A DNA stretch of 64,000 nucleotides from Macrotrachela quadricornifera (lineage: Eukaryota > Rotifera > Eurotatoria > Philodinida > Philodinidae): contig JAJEKB010020608.1 of NCBI GenBank assembly GCA_022393335.1, forward strand, positions 119,423 to 183,422, in the 5' to 3' direction. The notes below the pieces were generated by a model that searched no databases, was not told the DNA's origin, and worked only from the letters and a program-made list of their open reading frames with translations. The position numbers were made by a program, and so were the translations under genes. Below, piece by piece: positions 44,514 through 58,077 of the stretch; position 1 is the first letter of the stretch, and each line of letters opens with the position of its first letter.

Positions 44514-47500
44514 TTATAATATTGGTGATAAATTACTAATTGTTATATTTCGTCGTTTAACAACAATAGGTGTAGTCTTATTTGGTAATGGACGTGGTAA
44601 CCATGATATTTGTGTTTTTAATGTACGTTCAATAAAATTTATACGATATTGAACTTCTTTAAATTTTCTCATAAAATATGTTTGTAACCATTCTGGACCA
44701 ATATCAGGTGTAAAAAAAATTAAACAAGTACGTTGAAATGCATCAATAAAATAAATCATTTGTTCTTCTAAATAAATTAATCGTTGTAAACATTCTTCAC
44801 TACGTTTATAATGAATATAATTTTGACGAAGATGTATATCTGTTACATATAAATGTACAAATGACATTATTTCTTCATATTGTCGCATTATACTATCATG
44901 TTGAATCATCATTTCATACATTTCATGACCTAAATATATCATAATTTTATATTCTCTTCTTTTTCAAATGATTCGTTTGATCGAAAATTTTTGTCCTTTC
45001 ATCATTATTTATAAGTATTTTATTGAATTAAAAGTCAAAATAAGCCCGAAAACAAAACTAACTCCTGCAACGTTCTTTGTCACTTTTTTTCAGAACAGGA
45101 ATTAAATACTAAATATCTCATTAAACAATGATACACTCTCATTTAGTATTTCTATATTTAAATTTATTATGATTTCACGTAATACATGTGAATTATATAT
45201 ATTCAATATTCAGAATAAAATATAAATATGTATATTTTATTTCAAGTGCTAGTAAATACTTAATGATTGATATAAAACAAATTTTATTCAATATTAATTC
45301 AAATAAAAAACTATTCTTAGAAAAAAAATGTAAAAGATTCAAGAAAAATACGATAATTTTGTGAATAAGGAAGTAGACAGCTAAAAATCTTCCCTAAAAC
45401 TCAATTTTGATTTTATTTTTTAGAACAATTAAATTTTTTAAAATACGAAGAATCTTACTAGAGATATTAATATTCATATAAATAATAAATTTTTACCTGG
45501 AAATGAACATGATATATAAGTAGTAGACATTGGTTTTTCCCAAAATGGTATTCGATCACATCCTAATAAAAGATTTGAAACAGTTGCATTTTGTGCATAA
45601 TCTATACGACCATGAATAATTGTTTGTAGAGCATATGCAAGTGATGGTATTGATGATGGTAAAAGTTCACATAATGAAAGCATATGATCATATCGAGACC
45701 AACCAGTTACAGCAATACCAGTAAAAGTAACTCTATGTCGATTTGATGCAGTATACATTGTTTCAAGCCATGTTTGTTGATTACGATGATGATGAGCAAT
45801 ATAAGTCATTGTTGTTATTTCACCAGATGAACCTTTAAATGAACTAGCTACCCATACTTCAGGAAACGTTGAAAATCTATATAAAAAAAAAAGAAAATTT
45901 ATTTTAAATAATTAGTTTTGTTATCATATTATTATATTTTTACCTCATCCAGAATCCATCATCAAACCAAGGTTTGACATCATCAACATAGGTCCATACC
46001 ATAGGTACAACAAGTTCAATTAATTCGGTAATCTATTTAATATAATAAATATATTTATTTATGTTTAATTCAAAATTCATAACTTACATTATTATAACCT
46101 GAATTGACTAATTGTGAGAGCATATCATGCCATATAAATAATTTGATATTCGAACGTTTTGATTTAATATATTTTGCAACACGAGTAACATGTCTAGAAA
46201 TTTCAAGATATAAATTAATAAATGATATATCCTTTTTACGGTTTGCATTCAATTCTTAATTATGTATCAGCAGTTATTCACTGATATTATTTATTTTACA
46301 CATGTCTTATACTATTTCAAAACAATATAATCATGTTTTCATTTTTATATTTATAAAACTGCTACTTTTATTGAATACCTGTTGATATTCAACCTTTCTT
46401 ATTCTTATCATTTTTAACAACTTCATATCTAGACAAACATACCTTTTGTAAAATCTTTAACTTTGACATACATTTTATTTTCTATATTAATATTCATAAA
46501 AAATAATTAATAGCGTAAATTTAATGATAGGAATATCAAATAACGAAAAATAAAAATATAGACTACCTGATAAAAAGATCAGCATCATCACGATAATTTA
46601 AATGAACACATTGAGGATGAACAAGACGATAGTAAACCTCATCACAACCCATATGAAGATATGGAATAGATGGATGAAGCGATAATATTTGATCGATCAT
46701 TTCTAAAAAAGAAATTATTAAACTTTTTAACTAAAGAGAAAAGTTTTTGAAGATTAATAATGAATTAATTATAAAATTATTCTTCTCACATATATTTCAT
46801 ATAAAATCACTTCAAAATTATTTTAAAATAAATATTTCTTAACATACCAAATATTAATTTATAACTATCTTCAAGACATGGTGTAATAACTTGTGGATAA
46901 CGTTTATCTTCACGTAGATGCATAAATTCTTTTAATTTAAGTACATATTCTAAATGACCATAAACTTGAAGTAATGGCATAACTTTTAAACCATTAATAT
47001 CAGCTAATTGTAATATTCGTTGAATATCAGTTTTTGAATAAGCAAGACCATGTCGTATAACAGCTAAACGATCACTAAATGGAAACATATCTTCATATTC
47101 AATAAGTAGACCAGTTGCACCAAGTTGTTTTAAAAGTGGAAATAATCTTTCATAATAATCAACTTTTGGTGCAGCACCTTTTAAATCTAAATGAACAAAA
47201 CGTTCAAGACTTTTTGTATCAATAACAGGATGTAATGTTGTTTGAATAGGTCTAATTCCTTGATATTGTCTATGATCATTATGAATATTTCCAAATGGAA
47301 TTGAATAAGGATTTACTTCCATAACATTTTGATTTTGAAGTGGTTCAACATTATTAATATTTAATGGTCTATTACGACTTGTTGAACGTTTTGATCGCAT
47401 ATTCTGTGCTCTACTGGTATCACTTGTGATATGAGAAGCATGTGGTGTATGATACTGATGAGTTGAATGTTCAGAAGATACGACATCACGATTTTGTTGA

Positions 47501-47580
47501 ATGATGAATAAACTCAATAAAATAATAGGTAAACAAATAGTGATCACAAGATTGCGACGTAAATTACGACGAGCAAACAT
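44514..47580 (-). CDS. HEXD: Hexosaminidase D-like GH20 enzyme, N-terminally anchored, 6 exons
   Basis: Beta-N-acetylhexosaminidase-type glycoside hydrolase. Exons 47580-46848, 46702-46567, 46193-46088, 46032-45944, 45876-45497 and 44929-44514 give 619 residues (human HEXD about 490-585). The family core is clear: FVHLDLKGAAPKVDYY, GLLIEYEDMFPF, VMPLLQVYGHLEYVLK, the catalytic Asp-Glu pair in HMGCDEVYY (D265-E266), LFIWHDM, WVASSFKGSSGE and ITGW-type AVTGWSRYDHM. The N-terminus has Arg-rich residues then a hydrophobic helix (ITICLPIILLSLFII, about 13-29), suggesting a type II membrane anchor and a ~100-residue stem. Intron 5 (44930-45496) is 567 bp. TCTTATAG, acceptor-like, lies about 15 nt before the ATG. 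Exon 2 joins exon 3 at RHVTRVAKYIK; an exon placed between them would break frame. Confidence 0.9.
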
Positions 47581-49873
47581 ATAAGATGATTTCTATAAGA
47601 TTTCACAAGAAAAAATAACCACTGTATTTGACTAACTAGAATAACAAAAGAAAATATTAGAACAAATTAAAATAGATATTAATATTAAAAATCAAAGAAA
47701 ATAAATTTTAACATATTTATTTCTGTCAAACTACTTCTTTTATTCAATATCAATAAAGAAAAATAAATTATGTCAAACTAAGACAACTATTTGATATTAT
47801 AATAGCTACATTATTTTCTCATAGGGTGACTGATAAAGAACCACGAATGTAAATTTTTTTGTTTTTGATATAGAATAAAATGAAAGATTATATGAGTTTA
47901 TGACTGGTACAAAGTATACACATTATTCTTAACATTTCTCTTCGATGTATACTATTTATAGAATACATAAACTAATGTATTTCTTTAAAAAAAATGATTT
48001 TGTTCTCTTCTAACACTATCATATAATGACAAAAAACTGACTATTTTCGTTATATATTGTATAGAAAGTTTCTGTATTACGACACAACGTCATCGATGTT
48101 TATTTGACAGTAACCAAAGAAATATGCGACATGCCTTTTTATCTCTTATCCTTTTCTGCTATTTTTTTGCTATTCTTTCATACTAGGCTCGATAATACAT
48201 GAAAGTTGTTGCGTGGACGTTTGTCATAAGTCAAAAGCAAATAAATCCACATAGTATTTACAGCCTGTACCATTACTAATCGCTTCGTTTTCTTTCATCT
48301 TATACATAGGCATTTCTATTGTGACATAACCATTTTCATCCCACTTGATATTTATCTTTGTTAAGTAACAATTGAATTGATTTTCGTTCAAGCAATAATA
48401 GATGATTGGCTATGTATAATGCTCTTCTTTATTTTTTCTTAAATATATCAAGTCACATTTATATAAACTCATCATTCTCGAAAAATAAATCTATTCTTTT
48501 CTTTTGTTAGCGTACTTCCTTCGAGAATGGAATATAAATTCGAAGGATTTGTTATGAAGATAATGGTAGTAGTGAAAAGATGCTAAGAAGAAGAGAAAAA
48601 ACGACTAACGAACAAAGGAAAAAAGAAAGAATAGATTATAATAATATCAACAAAATTCTGAAAATTGATATAAATTTTTCTTTTTCTTATATGTATTGTT
48701 GAAAATTGACTTACTTATTATAGTTATTTTGCTTTTATAGTAAAATAATGTTATACTGGATCGAAGAAGAAAAAACGCGAGTGTAAAAAAAAGAACACAA
48801 TATATTATATAAGGACTTTTTCTCTCTTTTGAGAAGGATAAGAGAAAAAAAAGACAGATAAGCAAGTGTCGGTCATTTAGCGAATCATGTAATCATAACT
48901 AACATCGCATGAAGGAAACGAGAAATATTATAAAAACTCTCTATAGATTGTTTTGGTTCTTATACAAAAGTATATTCTTTGGAGAATTTTACTAAAAAAA
49001 TATTTTTTATTATAATATATTCAATTTTGAGTATTTCTTCTATTTTCCTAGATTAAATAATACTGATTCCTATCTATAATAATAAAAACTTTTTTAAATC
49101 ACCCTACTAGATAAATTTTTAAAATGAAATCTTTCTATCAAAATAAAATATGATATATAAAAATTCTCTAGAGATTCACTTTAACATTTTTATAGATTGC
49201 CATATATGAATAGAATAATGACTGACAAGTAAAAAAAATAATTTTGACATAATTTAATATTTTTTGATTTTTTATATTATTTTCTATTTGTTTTGACAAA
49301 TATGTATATAAATAAATTTCTAAATATGATATTTTGTAATGTTTTCAACTGAATAATCTATAAGATATATTCTTATTGATAATAGAGCTAAATGTTTAAA
49401 ATATAAATTTATACCTACTCTACGTTTAAGAAGAAAATTTATGTACCAATATATTTGATTTTTTCTTTCAAACGTCAATTAATCTATGTTGAAACGTGAT
49501 ATATCAAACAATAATTGAATGATAAAAATAAAAATCATATTAATTGTCTTCGTTTTTTTTTATATTAATAATTGATTAATAATATAATTCAATTATTGTC
49601 TTTTCAGCCGAATTAAATAAGAAAAATGATCAAGTATGAACATAGATTATTTGTTTATTTTTGTAATTACTATAAAATAATTTCATTAATCGAATAAATG
49701 ATACAATAATATACTCCTCATTAAAATTTCGCTGTTTATATAGTAATATTACACTAGAAGATGATTAATCTAAAGTGATGATACATCATTAATATCAAAT
49801 CAAACACTGTAATATTCCATTTGATAGTGTAGTGTTAAATACCCGAGGGTGAGATCAATCTATAATCTTGTTA
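47581..49873. other. Intergenic upstream of HEXD
   Basis: AT-rich, no exon, RNA or clear repeat supported. Confidence 0.45.
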
Positions 49874-50612
49874 GTGGCTTACTTAGAGAAATCCAAAAGT
49901 AGCGATACTATTTCCATATCTTCTTGTAGAAAGGTTAAAATTTTCTTTTTTTCGAACAGATGTGATCACTATTCAACGGATGTCATAATAATAAAGTTTC
50001 GATAAGAATTGTTTTTGTTGCATACTAACTGATGGCATTAGAACATAGTGGGTGAGACATTTTTGCATATCATTTTATTCTTACCTAGTAGGTTGTATTA
50101 AAAAAACAAGATATACCAGAAGATGCAGTGGGAAAAGCTCTACATTTTATAAAAGATCTCCTATTATATCGTTATACTTTTTATTTTCAAAATATGTCAA
50201 TCTCTGAGGAATCAAATTTCTATGTTGCGAAAACAAAATTGTTTTTTGTTAAGAGACGAATTGATTTTCTCTCTATCGCATCTTTTTATGATTGTTCTTT
50301 GTAAATTGTAGAGCTTTTCGTGTTACATCTTCTGGTATATCTTGTTTCTTTGATACAACCTACTAAATGAGAATAAAATGAAATGCAAAAATCCCTTATC
50401 CATTATGATCTAATGTCATCAGCTGGTATACAACAAAAACACTTCTTATCGAAAGTTTTTTATTATAGTATCGATTGAATAATGATTAAATAGCATGAGA
50501 AATAGAGCGAAAAACACCCTATTTGTTCGAAGCAAAAAGAAAATTTCTTCAATCCTTCTACAAGAAAATTTGGTAATGATGCTACTACCTTTAGATTTCC
50601 CTAACTAGTTCA
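49874..50612. mobile_element. 740-bp long palindrome, copy 3 of the core family
   Basis: Two inverted arms cover nearly the whole element. GGCTTACTTAGAGAAATCC at the left end is answered by a GGATTTCCCTAAC-like block at the right. CCTAGTAGGTTGTATTA and AAGATATACCAGAAGATGCA (from 50109) are answered by CTTCTGGTATATCTTG and ATACAACCTACTAAATGAG (about 50325-50370). The arms resemble those at 29.1-29.65 kb. Non-coding; likely a fold-back MITE. Confidence 0.8.
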
Positions 50613-52543
50613 CTCTTTTGATCCATTTCTTATCCTAATTATTTCAATCATGATTTTTATATTTCAAACTACTTCTAACTGAATCCAACCAAGTGACAGT
50701 GGACACCAAACATTCCCAAATCTATTCAAGAAATAGGTTAAGACGCATAATGAACATTTTATTATACTAATCAACATTGTTTTTTTTATTTACTGGCACA
50801 GACTATACTGTTACTTTTATATGCATGTACTAATAAAAATAATTGTGGCAACAATACATTCTTGCAACAATCTAACATCATCTCTATTATACTTACTATT
50901 ATGATGTATGGGCAACTAAGTAACAGACATTGAAATGAAGACAGGATCGGTTAAGCAGATTGTTTCAATCTTTGCATCATCGTAGGTATAAACAAGAAAA
51001 TTAACTGATAAATAATTAAGAATGTGCCTATAAATTAACCAAGGAATCAATGATTCTAAAGCCTTAAAATCCAAATTTTTAGTATCTTCAATTGGCTTGA
51101 TGAGAAGTTGACTTTACTGACTTTTAATTACTTCTCAAATCTCATGCGAAAATCGTAGAAAATAGCTTTTGAAAGGTGTAAACTATTAGCTAGATGACAG
51201 ATTAAAGGAAATTTTCAAGGTATAGACTCACAAGTAGATCATTGAATACCGAACAGGTCGATCCTTTAGATACCACGTTTCATGCATATATCCAATTTGA
51301 CTTGCCAAACGTTATTCGAAGCTAATACTTTTTAGTTATGAAGAATAGCAGATTTTGACAGTGTATCAACTGCCGTGCCGTTATGTTAACAATTTTTATA
51401 GTGATTTTCACATATATTATATAGGCTTTTGACTTGTACAAAATCGTAAAAAAAAACTTTGGAAAAAAAGCCGTATTTGAAGAGAAAACTGACTTACAGA
51501 TCCAATCATTTAATTTGCATCAGTGCAAAACAATTCGATGTCAGCTTTCAATATACTATTTTGATCAAAAATTTTTATTCAGCATGAATCAAGCCATTAT
51601 AATAGATATAATATATCAAAAAAGTTCTATCAGAAAAGGAAATAACTTTCGATCGTTGTACATCTTCGCGTGAAATACGAGAATGTAAAAAATCATTTTT
51701 TTTCTCGATTGTCATGTAATCATCTTTTAATCCGTATGGTTTTTAAAATACCCATCAAAATTGGTTGATCAAATTTGGGAATTAATTGTATCCTAACATA
51801 TATGTCAAACATGAAAACTCAATTCATTTATTAAAGTCGTTCTCAAATATTCAACTAGTCAATTATAATGATCAGAATTTTTTTAATATAACTTTCATAA
51901 ATCCCAGTGTATGTCGATAGCGGAAGTTCATTGAATTTTCACCGTTATTAGTGTAATTTCGACTTGAATTAAAGAAATTTCTATTGATTACATTGATAAA
52001 TACAAAGAATAACATATATTTTTCAAAAATTAACTTCAATCTTAGCATGCATGATACATTAATGTTACTCTATGACAGCTAGCAAAAAATTTACTGACGA
52101 AGGTTAAGGATCTCAACAATATCAATATCTGTGATTAGTTTATGATAAATAACTGTTGTGAGCAAAAATTACTTATTACAAATTTTTAACAAAAAGTCAG
52201 TTATTGCATTCAATGATTTTAATATAGTGTTTTCATTAATCTCTCTCAATGCTTTAGACATTATGAAACATGAGCATGCCTGCACTACTTTGAAAATCGT
52301 AAGTCAGTTTTACTACTTTTTGTAACTAAATGAAAAGCAGTTTTCTGAGTAACAAATAAATCGTTTTCAAGCTTTAACTGAGAAGATATTTGATCGAGCA
52401 CTACAATGTATATATGACAAAAGACTTCATTTTTTCTTTAATTCTTGATAGAATTATAAAAGCTAATGATTATTCTGTGCTGTTTGACTGTTTTCTTTGT
52501 TTAAAAAATAGATAAATGAACACAATCACAAATTCTACTGTTA
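50613..52543. other. Intergenic, 3' of the HSPBP1-like gene
   Basis: AT-rich. An open frame at 51434-51673 has no domain and a composition like the surrounding DNA, so it is not called. Nothing else supported. Confidence 0.45.
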
Positions 52544-53794
52544 TCAAGACGTTGGAATTATTTGTGTATCTTCTGTTGTTGTTTGTGCTTCAGCATTTTT
52601 TGAAGATGAACTTAGTAATGTTCGTAATTGATTAATTATATTAATTTCATCCTAAAATAAAAAACAAAATTAAAATAAATGATCATGAAATTTCTTAATT
52701 AAAAACTAACTTGATAATCTTCTAAACTTTGAATAACTTGACGTCGTTCATTAAGTTTTTCATGAAATTGTTCGATTAATGATGCATCACGTTCAGCAAT
52801 TGCAGATAATGGATTTGGTTTTATACTTGATAATGTAAGAATAGTTTCTAGTACATGTTGATGATCAGGACATGCTTCATTATTAAATAAACGTATTAAT
52901 TCTTCTATTGCACCATTTTCAGTAAATATTTCTATCAAAACAAAATAATAAAGATAATTACAAAGCATATAAACAAATCCTACTTTTCATTTGTGCACTT
53001 GACGAACAAATGGTATTGATGAGAAAGCATAGTTTATTCTGTAGACGTGGAATAGGCGATGATATAGCTCGAATCAATACTTTTGCACCTTGATATTTTT
53101 GTAATTGAAGTTGACCAAGTGTATAACCTCGAATTAAGGCTAAAAAAACAGAATTCATTCGTTTTATAATATTTAATCAAAATAGAGGAAGAGAAAATTA
53201 GTTTTAAAATCATCCATACCTGATATAGCTGTAACAGCTTTTGTTTTTAAATCTGAATTAGTTGATTCATCAACAATTTTTAATAATTTTTGTTGTAAAC
53301 CAGATTGAACAATAATTCTTTGACAATGATCATTATTTTGAACAAGATTAGCTAATAATGAGCATGTTTGAGTACGAATATTATCATCATTATGATCTAG
53401 TAATGGTGATAGAATATCAAGGCCACCAACAGTAAAAAAATCTTTTGCTAAATCAAGTTCTTCTGCCCAATGACAAAGTTCATCAAGAAATTCTTTTTTT
53501 TGTTGTTCACTAGTTTGAGAATCTTTAATCTTACTAATACATAATTTAATTCGTTCGATTGGATTAACAGTAATATTTTCTAGAGCTTCAGTAAGCCATT
53601 GTTTTTTCTAAAATATTAATAAATAAAAATATATTATTCAAATTTTTTCTATTGATTATATAAATATTTACCTCTTCAGTTAAAGGTTGTGCATCTGTAG
53701 TTGTCGTGGAAGTTGCTGGTGCGTCTTCTGCAGTATTCCTTACAGTCCATTGAAAAAGACTATTAAGAAAACTTTGTTTGGAATTGTCAACCAT
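52544..53794 (-). CDS. HSPBP1: Hsp70-binding protein 1 (HSPBP1/Fes1)-like nucleotide-exchange factor, 5 exons
   Basis: Armadillo-type cochaperone that opens the Hsp70 nucleotide-binding domain and speeds ADP release. Exons 53794-53672, 53607-53220, 53139-52984, 52931-52711 and 52651-52544 join in frame to 331 residues, near the 360 of human HSPBP1. After an acidic/Thr-rich N-terminus come QWLTEALENITVNPIER, a LCHWAEELDLAKDFFTVGG segment, then armadillo repeats (DDNIRTQTCSLLANLVQNN, LKTKAVTAISALIRG, RLQNKLCFLINTICSSS) and a C-terminal helix with EDYQDEINIINQLRTLL. The start MVDNSKQ was taken as the second in-frame ATG; the one at 53821 would add a hydrophobic nonapeptide. Phase is kept at every junction. 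Confidence 0.9.
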
Positions 53795-56700
53795 TATTAA
53801 AATGAAATATTTTATGATCAAAAAAAGAGAAAAATTGACATGTTTTTATTTGACGAATAACACTTCTTAGAAAAATTCTGAATGTTCTCGAAAAGTCAAG
53901 AATATTCTAGGTATGACACATTATTCTCTCCCAATCTTGCTTAAGATTTGCATAGTTATACTAAAAAATGAGAATCATGAGCACTGATGCAATAGCCATT
54001 TAAACAAATCGTAAACCTCATCGAATTTCTTTTTTATCAACAGATATCGTTAGTATACAGTGACAATCGAAACGATAATCGGAAAAGTAATACTTACTTT
54101 TTATATTATTAATCAATGGTAAAAATTATATAATAACCATCAAAATGGTTTAAAGTTAAAATGATAAAATAGATATTTAAAATACAGTTTGAAGATATTA
54201 TTTATATATAACAAAGAAATATAGTATGATCGCTTTCCAATCTCAACATCTACCACCAATATTAGTTTACTTTTATGCATATAGGCGTATATCTATGGAT
54301 GATGCGAAAAATGTCATAATCAATATTATATATAAATAACATCCTCAAACTACATTTAGTTATCTCTATTTTAAATATCATTTTTTTATAATGTCTATTA
54401 TTGATTTTTTTTGAATCTCAGATGATTTATCCTTATTCCTGGCTTCATTGTTTTACAAGCAACGTCATTTCTGAAAATGCTTTAATACAAACATTAAACA
54501 ATGCGTCTGTGAAAAAACAACTAATTTTATCTTATGTGAGTAATGCTATGCTGAATATCTCCTACAAATTTCATGTTTATTTTTGAGTAATTCTCTCTAA
54601 TTTCATACCATGCGCACATGCTAATTATTATTTTCATCCGATGATATTAATGCAAGATTTTTATTTGCTTCAATTCATCATTAATTATACTTTTTCTTTT
54701 TTATATAGATAAGTTAATAAATTCAACGGACGGATAATTCATATATAGAAAGTAATGGCTTGTTACAATGAATATCGGAGGGATATCGTTGTTTATTTTT
54801 AATGTGATTCTTTGTTATCACTGATAGAATATAAATATTAATATTACATTTAGCAAAGATTATTTTTTGAATGTAAATCAATTTAAAGAAAATTTGTATG
54901 AAGAATCTGAATATTTTTTTTTCATACGATTCTTTTGAATAAAACTAGAAAAAGTTCGACTATATCTTTAGAATATTAATTAAATGAAAGGTAATAGATT
55001 CTTTATTACTGAATATTGAAACTACGTGAGGAAATAGATCCTTGAGTATTTACAGATTCTATTATAATCCATTTCTACACAAATAAAGAGTAGAAAATCT
55101 CTTTGAACATTCATCCTCACGTCCTTCAATATCTATAGTCTTGTAAATAACTATTTTGTTTTGCACTGAAATACAACAGAATTCTGAGAAATAAAATATA
55201 AGTTTCTAAGAAGATAAATATTTGTCATTTATATTATTGAATCTTTTTAAGACACGATATGAACATCTTTACAATAAACCATTTTGTTCATCTGAGAATG
55301 ATTTATTGTTTGAGCAGAATAAAAAAATATTTGTCAGTTTATAAACATTGAAAAATCGTAATTAGCTCGGCATCAGATTTATTTAATAGTAAAATATACT
55401 ATTCCGATGTATCATTTTCATTTACTTGTCTAGGTTCTTTTTTTTATCACCAATATAGGCATTCAAAAGCTTTAGTTTAACAATATATATATATATAATT
55501 CATATAAACTGCGTGATACATATAAATCGACGCGCATTATTGAAATGACTCTAATGCGTTTTTATTAAAGATAAATATTAATCAGTTCTTGCTAAATATA
55601 TATTGTTTTAGACATTCTTGAAGAAAAATTAATATTAATAATGAATAATATATCACGGATTTTATTCAAACAAATACCAATAACAAAAAAAAAATGAATT
55701 CTTCTTCAAATAAATGTCATGAATTTATTATGTGTTCTTTCACACTGCTTTTATTATCTGTTTGAAAACAATGTAAATGATAGTGTTATTGAGTGTATTT
55801 TAGACGAAAATTTTTTAAAGTAATATTCCTTGTTAATATTGTTTTTTTGCAAGATTGTCAAAAAAGATTCTAGAAAATCTAGATACAATTGAAATCATCT
55901 TTTTAAACATGTTCATACATAATTAATTTATGGAGGAAATGTCTAGACATGTCTTATTAATTAATACTCAACTTTTTTTTTTTGATGGTAAACTATCTCT
56001 CAAACCCTATTAAGATAATCCTTTTCACAAAAAATTATCTCAAGCCAGATACATTGGGATCATATGAAATTTTCAGACTATATTAGAACAATAGTAGAAA
56101 GACTATGACAGAATTTTTAGCCATATACAATGATATCTGAAGGAGATATCCACCAAAAAAAATCAAAAATATTTCATTTGATTTTTGAAAAATCTCTGTA
56201 ATTCATTTTTCTATATATTTAATTGTGTTTTGCTTGCAAGAGTATGTCAGGATATAGTATTTGTCAGAGTTCATTTTCTGAAATTCTTACTTTTTAAGTG
56301 AAAAAAAAAGTCACAAGTTCAATTACTCGAAAAACTTTCGGAAAAATGGTGTTTTAATTATAAAAGCATTCTATTTGACTTTATCTCGTATTACAATGGG
56401 ATACTATTCGTTTTTAGGAAAAACAAGAATTTTAGTTTTTTTTAACTCAGTTTTTTCAGCAGAACATGTCAAGGATTATTAAGAATTTTTCAAGTAATAA
56501 GGCGACAAAGTAGTTCATGTTATTTCTGAAAGATCTGACTATGAGCTATCTTTCCATATATTTACCTTCATTTCGATGTTTCTGATAAAAATGGACGGTT
56601 TTTTAGTAGAAGAAATCTACTTAAAAAAATATACTCGGTAGCTTCAAATTCTAAATCATATTCTTCTTGTTTGAAATTATTTCCTTAAATTCTGTTCTCA

Positions 56701-58077
56701 AATTAAAATTTAATCATTGATATATTCAAAACTTCATTATAATTAGTACATTTATTTCTAAATATTGTCATTCAATGTTGAAATAATCTCTTTCTCACGA
56801 GTGTTGTTTTTCTCATCAGTATTATTCATTTATGACAGTTGCTTTAGTTTTCAACTGATAAGATTTTTTTACGAGAAAAAAAAACATATCTGACAGTTTA
56901 TGTAATAATTCATAACAAAAAATACAAGAAAAGCATATAAGATGACAGAATAAATAAATGTAATTTTAATCAACACATTTTTAGATAGAAATATTAAATA
57001 GGTATAGTCTGAATCATTAGATTTTCAAAGCTTATACTATATTGTCATTCTTCTTAAGTCATATTTTTAACATGATACAAGTATAATAATGTTTCTGCAT
57101 TATAGGTTCAAATAGAGAGGCTAGAGTGTAGGATCCGCTCCGTCTCTCACAAAGCTTAAAATATCCGAAAGACGATGAGAATTGAAAATTTCCCATAAGT
57201 GTAAACCAACTCTTCTCTCACGATAATCCTGTTTTCAGACTATTCTTAAGAGATATCTGAGAAAGGAGAGCGCTATGAGTATTATACATCACTACTATGT
57301 AACGAGATAATTCGAGGTATTTTCATTAGCATCATGTAGTAAGGGATCAGTTTTAGAATTCAGTATCGAGATATTAATTGCATAATAGTTAGAGGAGGAT
57401 ATATCATCTTACTATGAAGTTATTATCTCAGATTTCTCAGACTACAATCGAATCCATATTGCAGAATTTTTGAAGTGTTCATAAGGAACAAGGGAATCCG
57501 AAAACTGATCATACCATTTTTATAATAACTATGAACCCGTTTTTTGTGAATATAATTTAAAATATTAAATTACATAAATCTTCTATTCTCTAATGAAAAT
57601 CAACATTTCAGTAAATTTCTTTTGTTATTAAAGGTTAGTTCTTTTTTTTTTGCTTTTCTTCTTTCTCATTTTTTCAATTTTCATCAATATATATCTATAT
57701 AACTCAAACACAAACAAGGACAATAATCAGGAGTAATTAAGAAAGAAAAAAAAAAAAAGAAAAGAACCATACGCTTGCGCATGAAAATACAAAATCGAAG
57801 CTAAAAGAAAAAAAAGTTCATGTCAATAATAACACAGAAAGCAAAAGTACATCAATAAAATCAAAACAAGGAATGTATTATAGAAATAACCATCTATATA
57901 TATATAATATGTATAAATGTGTTGGTATGTTTGACAAATAAATACAAAGAAAAAAGAACCAAAAGTAACATCGATAATTACGTGACTTGATATGCTTTGT
58001 CTGATGAATAGAAAAAAAAAAAAAAAAGAAAAGAACGAAAACTAAATGATAGAGTTGATCATATAAAGTTTATATAT
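53795..58077. other. 4.3 kb intergenic, HSPBP1 5' side to nuclear-receptor 3' side
   Basis: AT-rich, with a short (TA)n near 55482-55498 and polypurine/polypyrimidine tracts at about 57640-57790 and 58010-58030. No exon, RNA gene or convincing inverted repeat. A patch around 57100-57350 is less AT-biased but unrecognised. Confidence 0.45.

Noticed and set aside
46440..46495. Extra HEXD exon (frame with MYVKVKDFTK)
   Set aside because: Joining it to the preceding exon gives a stop. The direct join 46567 to 46193 is in phase and matches the family, so this is intron sequence.
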